Source: Eggerthella sp. CAG:368
GTDB lineage: Bacteria; Actinomycetota; Coriobacteriia; Coriobacteriales; Eggerthellaceae
Direction of reading: 5' to 3'
Assembly: GCA_000434775.1 (NCBI GenBank)
Contig: FR895488.1
Location: 47,780-68,966 of the forward strand
Length of the DNA stretch: 21,187 nucleotides
The position numbers and the translations under genes are program-made. Every line of letters starts with the position of its first letter. Within the stretch, counting starts at the first letter, position 1. The notes under the pieces are model-generated. The model had not been told where the DNA came from. It worked only from the letters and a program-made list of their open reading frames with translations, and searched no databases. Positions 1 to 9,365 of this stretch are shown in pieces.

Positions 1-3000
1 TTCGCAAAGATCCCTGACGTCATGGACGTTCCAAATCTTATTGCTATCCAGACGGAAAGCTTCAAGCAATTCATGGAAGAAGGCCTTGCAAATGCCTTTT
101 CCGACATTAGTCCTATTGAATCCAACACTAAAGATATGTGTGTCGAATTCGGAAAGTATGAATTCGGTGAACCTAAGTATAGTGTAGATGAGTGTAAGGA
201 GCGAGACGTTTCGTATCAGGCTCCTTTGTCTGCTGAGATTCGTTTCATTAACCGAGAAACGGGCGAAATTAAAGAGCAGGAAGTTTTCATGGGAGATTTT
301 CCTTTGATGACTCCTCGCGGTACTTTTATTATCAATGGCACTGAGCGCGTTGTTGTTTCACAGTTGGTTCGCAGTCCTGGTGTGTATTTCTCATCTGAGC
401 GCGATAAAACATCCGACAAAACTATCTACAACGCAAAAGTTATTCCTTCTCGTGGTGCTTGGCTCGAATTTGAAACCGACAAGCGCGATATTCTTTCTGT
501 TCGCATTGACCGCAAGCGTAAGCAGCCTGCAACTCTTTTGTTGCGTGCTCTTGGTATTGCTGAAACACGTGAAGAGATTATTGATATTCTGGGCGAATCC
601 GAGATGGTTATCCGTACGCTTGATCGTGACCCTGCAACTACCAAAGAAGAGTCTCTCATTGAGCTCTATCGTCGCTTCCGTCCAGGCGAGCCTCCTACAA
701 TTGATTCTGCTCGTACGTTGCTTGACGGTCTTTTCTTCAATCCTCAGCGCTACGACCTTGCAAAGGTGGGACGCTATAAGATCAACAAGAAGCTTGGATT
801 TGATCCCGAAAACAACAACTCTACGTTGACGCAAGAAGACATTATTGAAACTATGCGCTATATCGTTGCTCTTCATGATGGTGCTGAAGGTGTAACGACT
901 GACGATATCGACCACTTTGGAAATCGTCGCATTCGTACCGTTGGCGAATTGATTCAGAATCAGTTCCGCATTGGTCTTTCACGTATGGAGCGCGTTGTTC
1001 GTGAGCGCATGAGCATGCAGGAACCTGACGATATCACGCCACAGAGCCTGATCAACATTCGTCCTATCGTTGCTGCTATCAAAGAGTTCTTTGGTTCATC
1101 ACAGCTTTCTCAGTTTATGGATCAGTCAAACCCTGCTGCTGGTATTACGCATAAGCGCCGCTTGTCTGCGTTAGGTCCAGGCGGTTTGTCTCGTGAACGT
1201 GCAGGTTTTGAGGTTCGCGACGTTCATACCTCTCATTATGGTCGTATGTGCCCTATTGAGACTCCTGAAGGTCCAAACATTGGTCTTATTGGTTCGCTTG
1301 CAACCTATGCACGCATCAACCCTTACGGCTTTATTGAAACTCCTTACCGTCGCATTGTTGATGGAAAGGTTACCGACGATATCGACTACCTCACTGCTGA
1401 TGAGGAAGAGAAATACACGATTGCCCAGGCAAACGAAACCTTCAATCTTGAAACGCGTGAGTTTGGTCACTTTGATGATGAAGGTAACTTCGTTAAAGCA
1501 ACTAAGGTTCTCTGCCGTACTAAAGATGCCAATGGTGTTTTCGGTGAGCCTGACGAAGTCAATCCAATGAATGTTCAATATATGGATGTTTCTCCTCGTC
1601 AGATGACCTCCGTTGCTACGTCTTTGATTCCTTTCTTGGAACACGACGACGCAAACCGTGCTTTGATGGGATCGAACATGCAGCGCCAGGCAGTGCCTTT
1701 GCTTCGTCCAAATGCACCTTTGGTTGGTACGGGTATTGAGCATCGTATTGCGGTTGACTCTGGTGAGATTCTTGTTGCTCAGAACAGCGGTGTAGTTGAC
1801 TACGTTGATGGTCAAACCATTATTGTTGAGCGCGAAGACGGCGAATACGATGAATACCTCATTCCTAAGTTCCAGCGCTCTAACCAGAGCGGTTGCATGA
1901 ACCACAAACCAATTGTTGCTAAGGGTGATGAAGTTTGCAAGGGCGATGTTCTTGCTGATGGTCCTTCTTGTGACAAGGCAGAGCTTTCACTCGGACAGAA
2001 CCTCATGGTTGCTTACATGCCGTGGGAAGGCTACAACTACGAGGACGCTATCATTGTTTCCGAGCGTGTTGTAGCTGAAGATCTCCTTACCTCTATTCAT
2101 ATTTCCGAGTATGAAATCGACGCACGCGATACTAAGCTTGGACCTGAGGAAATCACGCGCGAAATCCCTAACATTTCTGAAGATATGATTTCTGATCTTG
2201 ATGCTGACGGTATTATTCGCGTTGGTGCTGAGGTTTTCCCTGGTGATGTTCTGGTTGGTAAGGTAACCCCTAAGGGCGAAACTGAACTTACCGCTGAAGA
2301 GCGCTTGCTCCGTGCAATCTTTGGTGAGAAGGCTCGTGAGGTTCGTGATACTTCCTTAAAGGTTCCTCATGGTTCTGGCGGACGCGTAATTAATGTTGTT
2401 CGCTCCTCACGTCTTGATGGTGACGAGCTTGCGCCTGGTGTTAACGAGCTTGTTCGTGTTTTTGTTGCTCAGAAGCGTAAGATTCAGCAGGGCGACAAAC
2501 TTTCTGGTCGTCATGGTAACAAGGGTGTTATTTCTCGTATTCTTCCTGTTGAAGACATGCCTTACTTGGCAGACGGTACTCCCGTTGACGTTATCTTGAA
2601 CCCCTTGGGTGTCCCTTCTCGTATGAATGTTGGTCAGCTTCTTGAAAACCATCTTGGTTGGGCAGCTAAGTGGGGTTGGTCTGATGAAGAGGAAACCAAT
2701 GAGGTTGTAGAAGGACCAATGCATGTAGCAACTCCAGTATTTGACGGTGCTACTGAGAAAGAAATTTCTGACGCAATCGAGAAGGCAAACCGTAACCTTA
2801 TTAATATTCATCGTGAAAAATATGGCGATAAGGCTCGCGTTGAGTTTGTTCCTCAGCTTTCACGTACAGGTAAAACTTGGCTCTTTGATGGTCGTACGGG
2901 CGAGAAGTTCCGTGAACCTATCACCGTTGGTCAGTCTTACATCTTGAAGTTGGGTCACTTGGTTGATGACAAGATTCATGCTCGCTCAACTGGTCCTTAC

Positions 3001-3474
3001 AGCTTGATTACTCAGCAGCCTTTGGGTGGTAAAGCTCAGTTCGGTGGTCAGCGCTTTGGTGAGATGGAAGTTTGGGCGTTGTACTCTTACGGCGCTTCTA
3101 ACGTACTTCAGGAAATCCTGACCATTAAATCTGACGATACTTCTGGTCGTGTTAAGGCTTACGAGGCAATCGTTAAGGGTGAAACCATTCCTGCTCCTGA
3201 GGTTCCTGAATCCTTTAAGGTTCTTATTAAGGAAATGCGTTCATTGTGTCTGAATGTTGAACTTGAGGGTCATTCCCATGAGGCTATTGACATTTTGCAC
3301 GACGCTGAAAACAGCACTGAGGAATTGATCGGTACTCCTCTTGATTCCTCTAAAGAGGAAGAAGAAGACGATCTTTTGGGATCAATCGCTGCTGAATTGG
3401 GCGATATTCTCAATGATGATGAAAAGGAAACTGATGACACTATCGATCTTATCGGTAAGGGAGAGGAGATGTAA
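1..3474 (+). CDS. rpoB: RNA polymerase beta subunit (5' end cut by window)
   Basis: Beta subunit of DNA-dependent RNA polymerase; with beta' it forms the catalytic cleft. The reading frame is open from base 1: the codons before the first ATG (position 22) read FAKIPDV, leading into MDVPNLIAIQ, the usual RpoB N-terminal context. The true start is therefore upstream and the ATG at 22 is internal. Visible landmarks are the rifampicin pocket (about 1096-1170, SQLSQFMDQ...THKRRLSALGPGG), the PIETPEGPNIGLI segment, KVTPKGETELTAEERLLRAIFG without the large insertion found in E. coli, the active-site region LSGRHGNKGVISRILP (about 2497-2545), and the C-terminal clamp region STGPYSLITQQPLGGKAQFGGQRFGEMEVWAL in pieces near 2986-3081. 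An acidic tail follows. The stop codon directly abuts the rpoC start, so the two genes form one translationally coupled operon. Identity is certain. Confidence 0.98.
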   Translation, partial: FAKIPDVMDVPNLIAIQTESFKQFMEEGLANAFSDISPIESNTKDMCVEFGKYEFGEPKYSVDECKERDVSYQAPLSAEIRFINRETGEIKEQEVFMGDFPLMTPRGTFIINGTERVVVSQLVRSPGVYFSSERDKTSDKTIYNAKVIPSRGAWLEFETDKRDILSVRIDRKRKQPATLLLRALGIAETREEIIDILGESEMVIRTLDRDPATTKEESLIELYRRFRPGEPPTIDSARTLLDGLFFNPQRYDLAKVGRYKINKKLGFDPENNNSTLTQEDIIETMRYIVALHDGAEGVTTDDIDHFGNRRIRTVGELIQNQFRIGLSRMERVVRERMSMQEPDDITPQSLINIRPIVAAIKEFFGSSQLSQFMDQSNPAAGITHKRRLSALGPGGLSRERAGFEVRDVHTSHYGRMCPIETPEGPNIGLIGSLATYARINPYGFIETPYRRIVDGKVTDDIDYLTADEEEKYTIAQANETFNLETREFGHFDDEGNFVKATKVLCRTKDANGVFGEPDEVNPMNVQYMDVSPRQMTSVATSLIPFLEHDDANRALMGSNMQRQAVPLLRPNAPLVGTGIEHRIAVDSGEILVAQNSGVVDYVDGQTIIVEREDGEYDEYLIPKFQRSNQSGCMNHKPIVAKGDEVCKGDVLADGPSCDKAELSLGQNLMVAYMPWEGYNYEDAIIVSERVVAEDLLTSIHISEYEIDARDTKLGPEEITREIPNISEDMISDLDADGIIRVGAEVFPGDVLVGKVTPKGETELTAEERLLRAIFGEKAREVRDTSLKVPHGSGGRVINVVRSSRLDGDELAPGVNELVRVFVAQKRKIQQGDKLSGRHGNKGVISRILPVEDMPYLADGTPVDVILNPLGVPSRMNVGQLLENHLGWAAKWGWSDEEETNEVVEGPMHVATPVFDGATEKEISDAIEKANRNLINIHREKYGDKARVEFVPQLSRTGKTWLFDGRTGEKFREPITVGQSYILKLGHLVDDKIHARSTGPYSLITQQPLGGKAQFGGQRFGEMEVWALYSYGASNVLQEILTIKSDDTSGRVKAYEAIVKGETIPAPEVPESFKVLIKEMRSLCLNVELEGHSHEAIDILHDAENSTEELIGTPLDSSKEEEEDDLLGSIAAELGDILNDDEKETDDTIDLIGKGEEM

Positions 3475-6400
3475 ATGAGCGAATTTGATGTAAACAATTT
3501 TGACGCTATCCGCATCTCTCTCGCGAGCGCTGAAGACGTACGCGGTTGGTCTCGTGGTGAGGTTAAGAAGCCTGAGACAATCAACTATCGCACCTTAAAA
3601 CCTGAAAAAGACGGTCTGTTCTGTGAAAAGATCTTTGGTCCAACCAAGGATTGGGAGTGCGCTTGCGGAAAATATAAGCGCATCCGCTTTAAGGGTATTG
3701 TGTGCGAGCGATGCGGTGTAGAGGTTACTCGCTCTAAGGTTCGTCGTGAGCGTATGGGTCATATTGAACTCGCTGCTCCTGTTTCTCATATTTGGTATTT
3801 CAAGGGTTCACCTTCCCGTTTAGGCTATCTTTTGGACATTGCTCCTAAAGAACTCGAAAAGGTTCTTTATTTCGCCAGTTCAATTATTACCAAAGTTGAT
3901 AAAGAAGCTCGCGAAGAAGACGCAGAAGAGTTACGTGATGAATTGGCAGCTGATTTGGAAGAATTGGATGCTGAGCGCGATCGCTTGATCGAGGCAACTC
4001 GTCGTCTCTCGGTAAACTACATTCCTGAAGAGGACGAATTTGTTGATGATATCGACGAAGATGAGCGTATGACTCCTGAAGAAGTTGAGGAAGAAATCGC
4101 TGACATTTTCGAAGAGTTCAATGAGCGCAAGGCGTTGCGTACTGAGGCTTTGGATGCGTTCATGAAGATTGAGCCAAAGCAATTGGTTCCTGATGAAGCT
4201 TTGTATCGTGAAATGCGCCTTAATTACTCTGATTACTTCAAGGGTGGTATGGGCGCTGAGGCTGTTCGTGATCTTCTTGACGAGATTGATCTCGAAGCAA
4301 CTGCAACCGAGCTTCGTGAAACCGTTGCAACAGGTAAGGGTCAAAAGCGCACTAAGGCCATTAAACGTCTTAAGGTCGTAGACGCTTTCTTGCACTCTTC
4401 AAACAAGCCTTCCGACATGATCTTGGATGTAATTCCTGTTATTCCTCCTGATCTTCGTCCTATGGTTCAGCTTGATGGTGGTCGTTTTGCAACGTCTGAC
4501 CTCAATGATCTGTATCGTCGTGTTATTAACCGTAATAATCGTTTGAAGCGCCTCCTTGATCTCGGTGCACCAGAAATCATTGTCAACAACGAAAAGCGCA
4601 TGCTTCAAGAGGCAGTAGATAGTTTGTTTGACAACGGTCGTCGTGGTCGTCCGGTAACGGGTCCTGGCAATCGTCCTTTGAAATCTTTGTCCGATATGCT
4701 CAAGGGCAAGCAAGGTCGCTTCCGTCAGAACCTTTTGGGTAAGCGCGTTGACTATTCTGGTCGTTCTGTAATTGTTGTTGGTCCTCAGCTTAAGCTTCAC
4801 CAGTGCGGTTTGCCTTCCGCAATGGCTCTTGAATTGTTTAAGCCGTTCGTTATGAAGCGTTTGGTTGAACTTGAATATGCGGCAAACATCAAGGCTGCAA
4901 AGCGTGCTGTTGATCGTGGTGCAAGCTATGTTTGGGACGTATTGGATCAGGTTATCACTGAGCATCCTGTGCTTTTGAACCGCGCTCCTACCTTGCATCG
5001 TTTGGGTATTCAAGCGTTTGAACCTGTTTTGGTTGAAGGTAAGGCAATTCGTTTGCATCCTTTGGTATGTACAGCCTTTAACGCTGACTTTGACGGTGAC
5101 CAAATGGCTGTTCATGTCCCATTGGGTAATGAAGCTCAGGCAGAAGCACGCGTTTTGATGCTTTCGGCTAACAATATTAAATCTCCTGCTCATGGTCGTC
5201 CTTTGACCGTTCCTACTCAAGATATGATTATCGGTCTGTACTACCTAACGGCAGCTCGCGATAATTTCCCTGGAGAAGGCCGTGCGTTTATCGACTTCGA
5301 TGATGCAATGAACGCCTATGATGCTCGTGCAGAGCTCGACCTTCAGGCAAAGATCTGGGTTCGTCTTACCAAGGACACTCAAGTTGCTTCAGCCTTCGGT
5401 GTTTTTGAAGAGCATAAAGCGGGCGAGCGTATTGAGACTACGGTTGGTCGTATCACGTTCAACGCTGTGTTGCCGGACGATTATCCTTTCTTGAACTACG
5501 AAATGAACAAGACTGAGATTTCTCGTTTGGTTGAAGATTGCTGTAATCATTACACCACCAGCGAAATGGGTCCTATCTTGGATGGCTTGAAGGAAGCTGG
5601 CTTCCACTATGCAACGCGCGCTGGTGTAACCGTTTCTGTTTATGACGCAACTATTCCTCCTAACAAGGGTGAAATTCTTGCTCGCGCCGATGAAAAGGTT
5701 GCTGCTATTGACGAAGACTATGAAATGGGTCTTATGTCTGACGAAGAGCGCCATAAGCAGATTGTTGACATCTGGAATGCTGCTAATGAAGAAGTTGGCG
5801 AAGCAATGGCCAATAACTTCGACAAGTTCAATCCAATCTACATGATGGCCTTCTCTGGTGCTCGTGGTAACATCAAGCAGATTCGTCAGCTAGCTGGTAT
5901 GCGTGGTTTGATGTCTGACCCGAAGGGTGAGATTATTGACCGTCCTATTAAGGCAAACTTCCGCGAGGGTCTTTCCGTTTTGGAATACTTTATTTCAACC
6001 CACGGTGCTCGTAAGGGCTTGGCGGACACGGCATTGCGTACTGCTGACTCTGGTTATTTGACCCGTCGTTTGGTCGACGTCGCTCAAGACGTTATTATTC
6101 GCGAAATCGACTGCGGTACTACTGATGGTGTTGAGTGTTCACTCCTTAATGCTAAGGGTGAAATTGACGATTCTCTCGTTGGTCGTTGCTTGGCTGCACC
6201 TGCAGTAAGCGAGACCACCGGTGAAGTAATCATGGAAGCAGGGGAGTATCCTTCTTCTGTTGCTCAACTCCAAGAACTTGCTGATGCGGGCGTTAAAGTC
6301 ATTAAGCATCGCGCTGTCATGACCTGTCATGCTGAACATGGCATTTGTCAGAAGTGCTACGGTTGGGACTTGGCAACTTCTCGTCCTGTTAATATTGGTA

Positions 6401-7875
6401 CTGCAGCTGGTATTATCGCTGCTCAGTCTATTGGTGAACCTGGTACCCAGCTTACGATGCGTACCTTCCATACGGGCGGTGTTGCAGGTGAAGACATCAC
6501 GCATGGTCTTCCTCGTGTTACCGAGCTTTTTGAGGCTCGTAAGCCTAAAGGCCAGGCTGTTCTTGCCGAAATCGCAGGTACTCTTCAGGTTACGGGTGAC
6601 AAGAACAGTAAGACGCTTACGGTTCATGATCAGGAAGGCAATATTCGTGAGTATGTTGTTTCTGCTCGCGCGCAGCTTTTACCTGGTGTTACTGATGGTT
6701 GTGAGGTGCAGGTTGGTCAGCAGCTCACTAAGGGTTCAGTTAACCCTCATGACTTACTGCGCTTGACTGATCCAAACACCACGCTCCGTTACATCGTTGA
6801 TCAGGTTCAGGATGTTTACGTATCCCAGGGTGTAGATATTAACGATAAGCACATTGAGGTTATTGCTCGCCAGATGCTCCGCAAGGTTGCAGTTACCGAT
6901 CCAGGTGATTCCGATTACCTCCCAGGACGTCAGGTTAACCGTTTCGAATTCGAAAAGGTTGCTAATGACTTAGTTCTTGAGGGCAAGAATCCTCCTGTTG
7001 GGCAGCCTTTGCTTCTTGGTATTACTAAGGCATCTTTGGCAACTGATTCATTCCTTTCCGCTGCATCATTCCAGGAAACCACCAAGGTTTTGACTGACGC
7101 TGCTATTGAGGGTAAGGTTGACACGCTTCAGGGTCTCAAGGAAAACGTTATTATCGGTAAGCCTATTCCTGCTGGTACGGGTCTCAAGCGCTATCATGAT
7201 GTTGGACTTACCTATCATGGTATTCCTGTTGGTAAGCCTGAGGGCGATCGTCTTCCAGATTCTGCACCAGAAGCCTTGCGCGAAATCGAGGACTTGTTGC
7301 CTCAACCACAGGATTGGTCTCTCGATGGCGACGGTTATTTGGGCGCTGGTTCTGATTATGCGAGCTACTTTGCCTCTATTACTGCAGGTTATCGTGCTAA
7401 CAATCTCACCGACGAAGAGGCTCGACTCTATATCTATGATGACTTGGGCGTTTCTCAGCGTTGGGCAAACAAATTCAGTGAAGCAGGTATTGAAACGGTA
7501 GCTGATTTGGTTGGTCATACTGAAGATGAGCTGTTGCGCATTGAAGGCATTGGAACGAAAGCTATCGAGGAACTCAAGCAGGGTCTAGAAGCTCATGGTC
7601 TTTCCAAAGTTATCGAAGATGATCTCTCCGCTTCTCGTGACGATATGAGCCAGTTGCTTGATATGGTCTTTTCTCCAGACGACACGGTTCTTATTGGTGG
7701 AGACAAACCCGCAACCTTCAGTACCGAAGGCGAGGATATGCTTGGTGAAGCCCTTCCACCTCGCTCTTATCAGCGCAATCTTGAGGAGCTTGATGCATTA
7801 TTGGGATCTTCTGATTTGGGCTTTGGTATTACGAGCGAAGAAGATGAAGCTTCTAGCAACTCTGATACTGAATAA
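3475..7875 (+). CDS. rpoC: RNA polymerase beta' subunit with extra C-terminal alpha-CTD-like domain
   Basis: Beta' subunit of RNA polymerase, 1466 aa, longer than the roughly 1315-residue mycobacterial protein. Zinc site 1 is C62, C64, C77, C80. The catalytic magnesium loop NADFDGDQMAVH has D538, D540 and D542. Zinc site 2 is C880, C951, C958, C961. The trigger-loop region around AAQSIGEPGTQLTMRTFHTGG is intact. The usual C-terminus is reached at IGKPIPAGTGL (1227-1237). Beyond it lie a linker of about 70 residues, a compact helix-hairpin-helix domain (about 1311-1380) resembling the alpha-subunit C-terminal domain, and an acidic tail of about 84 residues. The ATG follows the rpoB stop with zero spacing; a Shine-Dalgarno run (aagggagaggag) sits inside the end of rpoB. 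Transcription ends at the terminator at 7921. The identity is certain; the role of the extension is inferred. Confidence 0.98.
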   Translation: MSEFDVNNFDAIRISLASAEDVRGWSRGEVKKPETINYRTLKPEKDGLFCEKIFGPTKDWECACGKYKRIRFKGIVCERCGVEVTRSKVRRERMGHIELAAPVSHIWYFKGSPSRLGYLLDIAPKELEKVLYFASSIITKVDKEAREEDAEELRDELAADLEELDAERDRLIEATRRLSVNYIPEEDEFVDDIDEDERMTPEEVEEEIADIFEEFNERKALRTEALDAFMKIEPKQLVPDEALYREMRLNYSDYFKGGMGAEAVRDLLDEIDLEATATELRETVATGKGQKRTKAIKRLKVVDAFLHSSNKPSDMILDVIPVIPPDLRPMVQLDGGRFATSDLNDLYRRVINRNNRLKRLLDLGAPEIIVNNEKRMLQEAVDSLFDNGRRGRPVTGPGNRPLKSLSDMLKGKQGRFRQNLLGKRVDYSGRSVIVVGPQLKLHQCGLPSAMALELFKPFVMKRLVELEYAANIKAAKRAVDRGASYVWDVLDQVITEHPVLLNRAPTLHRLGIQAFEPVLVEGKAIRLHPLVCTAFNADFDGDQMAVHVPLGNEAQAEARVLMLSANNIKSPAHGRPLTVPTQDMIIGLYYLTAARDNFPGEGRAFIDFDDAMNAYDARAELDLQAKIWVRLTKDTQVASAFGVFEEHKAGERIETTVGRITFNAVLPDDYPFLNYEMNKTEISRLVEDCCNHYTTSEMGPILDGLKEAGFHYATRAGVTVSVYDATIPPNKGEILARADEKVAAIDEDYEMGLMSDEERHKQIVDIWNAANEEVGEAMANNFDKFNPIYMMAFSGARGNIKQIRQLAGMRGLMSDPKGEIIDRPIKANFREGLSVLEYFISTHGARKGLADTALRTADSGYLTRRLVDVAQDVIIREIDCGTTDGVECSLLNAKGEIDDSLVGRCLAAPAVSETTGEVIMEAGEYPSSVAQLQELADAGVKVIKHRAVMTCHAEHGICQKCYGWDLATSRPVNIGTAAGIIAAQSIGEPGTQLTMRTFHTGGVAGEDITHGLPRVTELFEARKPKGQAVLAEIAGTLQVTGDKNSKTLTVHDQEGNIREYVVSARAQLLPGVTDGCEVQVGQQLTKGSVNPHDLLRLTDPNTTLRYIVDQVQDVYVSQGVDINDKHIEVIARQMLRKVAVTDPGDSDYLPGRQVNRFEFEKVANDLVLEGKNPPVGQPLLLGITKASLATDSFLSAASFQETTKVLTDAAIEGKVDTLQGLKENVIIGKPIPAGTGLKRYHDVGLTYHGIPVGKPEGDRLPDSAPEALREIEDLLPQPQDWSLDGDGYLGAGSDYASYFASITAGYRANNLTDEEARLYIYDDLGVSQRWANKFSEAGIETVADLVGHTEDELLRIEGIGTKAIEELKQGLEAHGLSKVIEDDLSASRDDMSQLLDMVFSPDDTVLIGGDKPATFSTEGEDMLGEALPPRSYQRNLEELDALLGSSDLGFGITSEEDEASSNSDTE

Positions 7876-7920
7876 ATCAATACGGAATACTGTATTTGTG
7901 TTTGATGTTGTGTGAAACTA

Positions 7921-7947
7921 AACGCCCCCGTTTTCGGGGGCGTTTTT
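7921..7947 (+). terminator. Intrinsic terminator of the rpoBC operon
   Basis: A perfect 10-bp stem (7921-7930 with 7935-7944, core CGCCCCCG/CGGGGGCG) closes a TTTT loop and runs into a T tract ending at 7947. It lies 46 nt after the rpoC stop. The next start codon is only 13 nt downstream, so no promoter fits between them. An 11-nt palindrome (AATAC-T-GTATT, 7886-7896) lies just upstream; its role is unknown. Confidence 0.92.
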
Positions 7948-7960
7948 GTAAGGGGAGAAC

Positions 7961-9283
7961 ATGAGTTCATTCTTATTTGCTGACATTTCTTTATTAACTG
8001 AAAAAGGAAGCTACATTCCTCATGCGTTCGTGGGAGTTTCAGACAAGGCAATTGAGTATGTGGGTACGGATGATCCGCGCGAAGTGAATCACGGAGTGTA
8101 TGACGAGATATATGATGGTCGAGGAAAACTCTTAATACCGGGGCTTTACAACGCTCATTCCCATGTTCCTATGACGCTTTTACGCGGACGCGGAGAAAAC
8201 CTTGATCTTGATCATTGGCTCAATGATTCTATCTTTCCTTTTGAGGATCATATTCAAGATAACGATGCTTACGTTGCTACGATGCTTGGTATTGCCGAGA
8301 TGCTCCGTTTTGGGGTGGTTTCCTTTTCTGATATGTACTACCAATCTGATGCGCGCGCAAAAGCGATTATTGAGTCTGGGGTAAAAGCTAATTTGGGTCA
8401 TTCAATTGTTTGTTTTGATCCAGAAAAAGAATATGCCGATCTTGACGCTTGTAAACTCAATGAACATCTAGTCAGAGATTACCATAAAGCTGCAGATGGC
8501 AGACTTCTAATTGATTTCAATCTTCATGCCGAATATACCTCCACCCCAAAAATTGCTCATGGTTTAGCGGATGCCGCCGTAAAAGCAGGTGTTCGTATGC
8601 AGGTTCATGTGAGCGAAACAAAAGGTGAAGTGGAGGGTTGCAAGGAACGCCATGGGCTTAGCCCGGTGGCGTATCTGAAAAAATGTGGTTTATTTGATGT
8701 TCCCACTACCGCTGCGCATTGTGTTTGGTTGGATGACGATGACTACCGTATTCTTTCGGAAAGTAACGTTTTTGTTGCCACCTGTCCTGCATCGAATGCA
8801 AAGCTTGGTAGTGGTATAGCTGATGTGTTGGCTATGAAAAAGGCGGGCATTGTTGTCTCGTTGGGAACTGATGGAGTGGCAAGCAATAATAACCACAACA
8901 TGTTTAAAGATCTCTATCTTTTGGCACTCATGCAGCGTGCGAAGGATTCGAACCCTCGAGGTCTATCCTCTTCGGAACTGATTGAAATAGCTACGCGCAG
9001 CGGTGCGTTTTCTCAAGGACGAGACGATTGCGGAATGATACAGGTTGGCGCTCGTGCTGACCTCATTGTTCTAGATATCGATACGCCCTGGATGACTCCG
9101 GTTGATTCTATGTCGAGTAACTTGGTGTATTCCGCAGAAGGAAGTGACGTCGTTTTAACGATGGTTGATGGTTCGGTCCTTTATAAAGAAGGAGACTATC
9201 TCAGTATTGATATCGAACGTATGAAGTATGAAGTCATACGTTCTCGCGAAGCTATTGTATCTAAGCTTGGAGAAGACGTATAA
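7961..9283 (+). CDS. Amidohydrolase, MtaD/SsnA family (probable 5'-methylthioadenosine/S-adenosylhomocysteine deaminase)
   Basis: Cytosolic metal-dependent deaminase of 440 aa, the usual family length. The amidohydrolase metal site is complete: H66 and H68 (NAHSHVPMTLLRG), H216 with E219 (QVHVSET), H253 (AHCVW) and D304 (LGTDGVASNN). The MTLLRG and GTDG...SNN signatures favour the methylthioadenosine/S-adenosylhomocysteine deaminase group, which convert these adenosine thioethers to inosine forms. Related chlorohydrolase, guanine or cytosine-type deaminases share the fold and cannot be excluded. The ATG follows a strong Shine-Dalgarno (aaggggag, 7950-7957). It starts 13 nt after the rpoBC terminator, so expression must depend on read-through or on a promoter inside or before that hairpin. 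No methionine-salvage genes are adjacent. The family assignment is firm, the substrate less so. Confidence 0.85.
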   Translation: MSSFLFADISLLTEKGSYIPHAFVGVSDKAIEYVGTDDPREVNHGVYDEIYDGRGKLLIPGLYNAHSHVPMTLLRGRGENLDLDHWLNDSIFPFEDHIQDNDAYVATMLGIAEMLRFGVVSFSDMYYQSDARAKAIIESGVKANLGHSIVCFDPEKEYADLDACKLNEHLVRDYHKAADGRLLIDFNLHAEYTSTPKIAHGLADAAVKAGVRMQVHVSETKGEVEGCKERHGLSPVAYLKKCGLFDVPTTAAHCVWLDDDDYRILSESNVFVATCPASNAKLGSGIADVLAMKKAGIVVSLGTDGVASNNNHNMFKDLYLLALMQRAKDSNPRGLSSSELIEIATRSGAFSQGRDDCGMIQVGARADLIVLDIDTPWMTPVDSMSSNLVYSAEGSDVVLTMVDGSVLYKEGDYLSIDIERMKYEVIRSREAIVSKLGEDV

Positions 9284-9365
9284 CCATTCATGTAGCGATC
9301 TAATCTTGGATTGATGTCTTCGCTGCGCTATTCTGGTATTCGGTATTTTACGTAAGGATGTATTG

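Noticed and set aside
22..24. ATG at 22 as the rpoB start
   Set aside because: The frame is open upstream and reads the expected RpoB N-terminal sequence, so the gene starts before the window.
391..2811. Long minus-strand and alternate-frame readings across rpoB (for example 391-915 and 1171-1905 minus, 335-829 plus)
   Set aside because: They shadow a certain gene, lack ribosome binding sites and recognisable motifs, and arise from its codon bias.
3931..7518. Alternate-frame and minus-strand readings across rpoC (for example 4399-5220 minus)
   Set aside because: Same reason: strongly conserved rpoC motifs fill the sense frame throughout.
9284..9365. Promoter for hisE in the 82-nt gap
   Set aside because: TTGATG (9311) and TATTTT (9344) have poor spacing; nothing better than chance.
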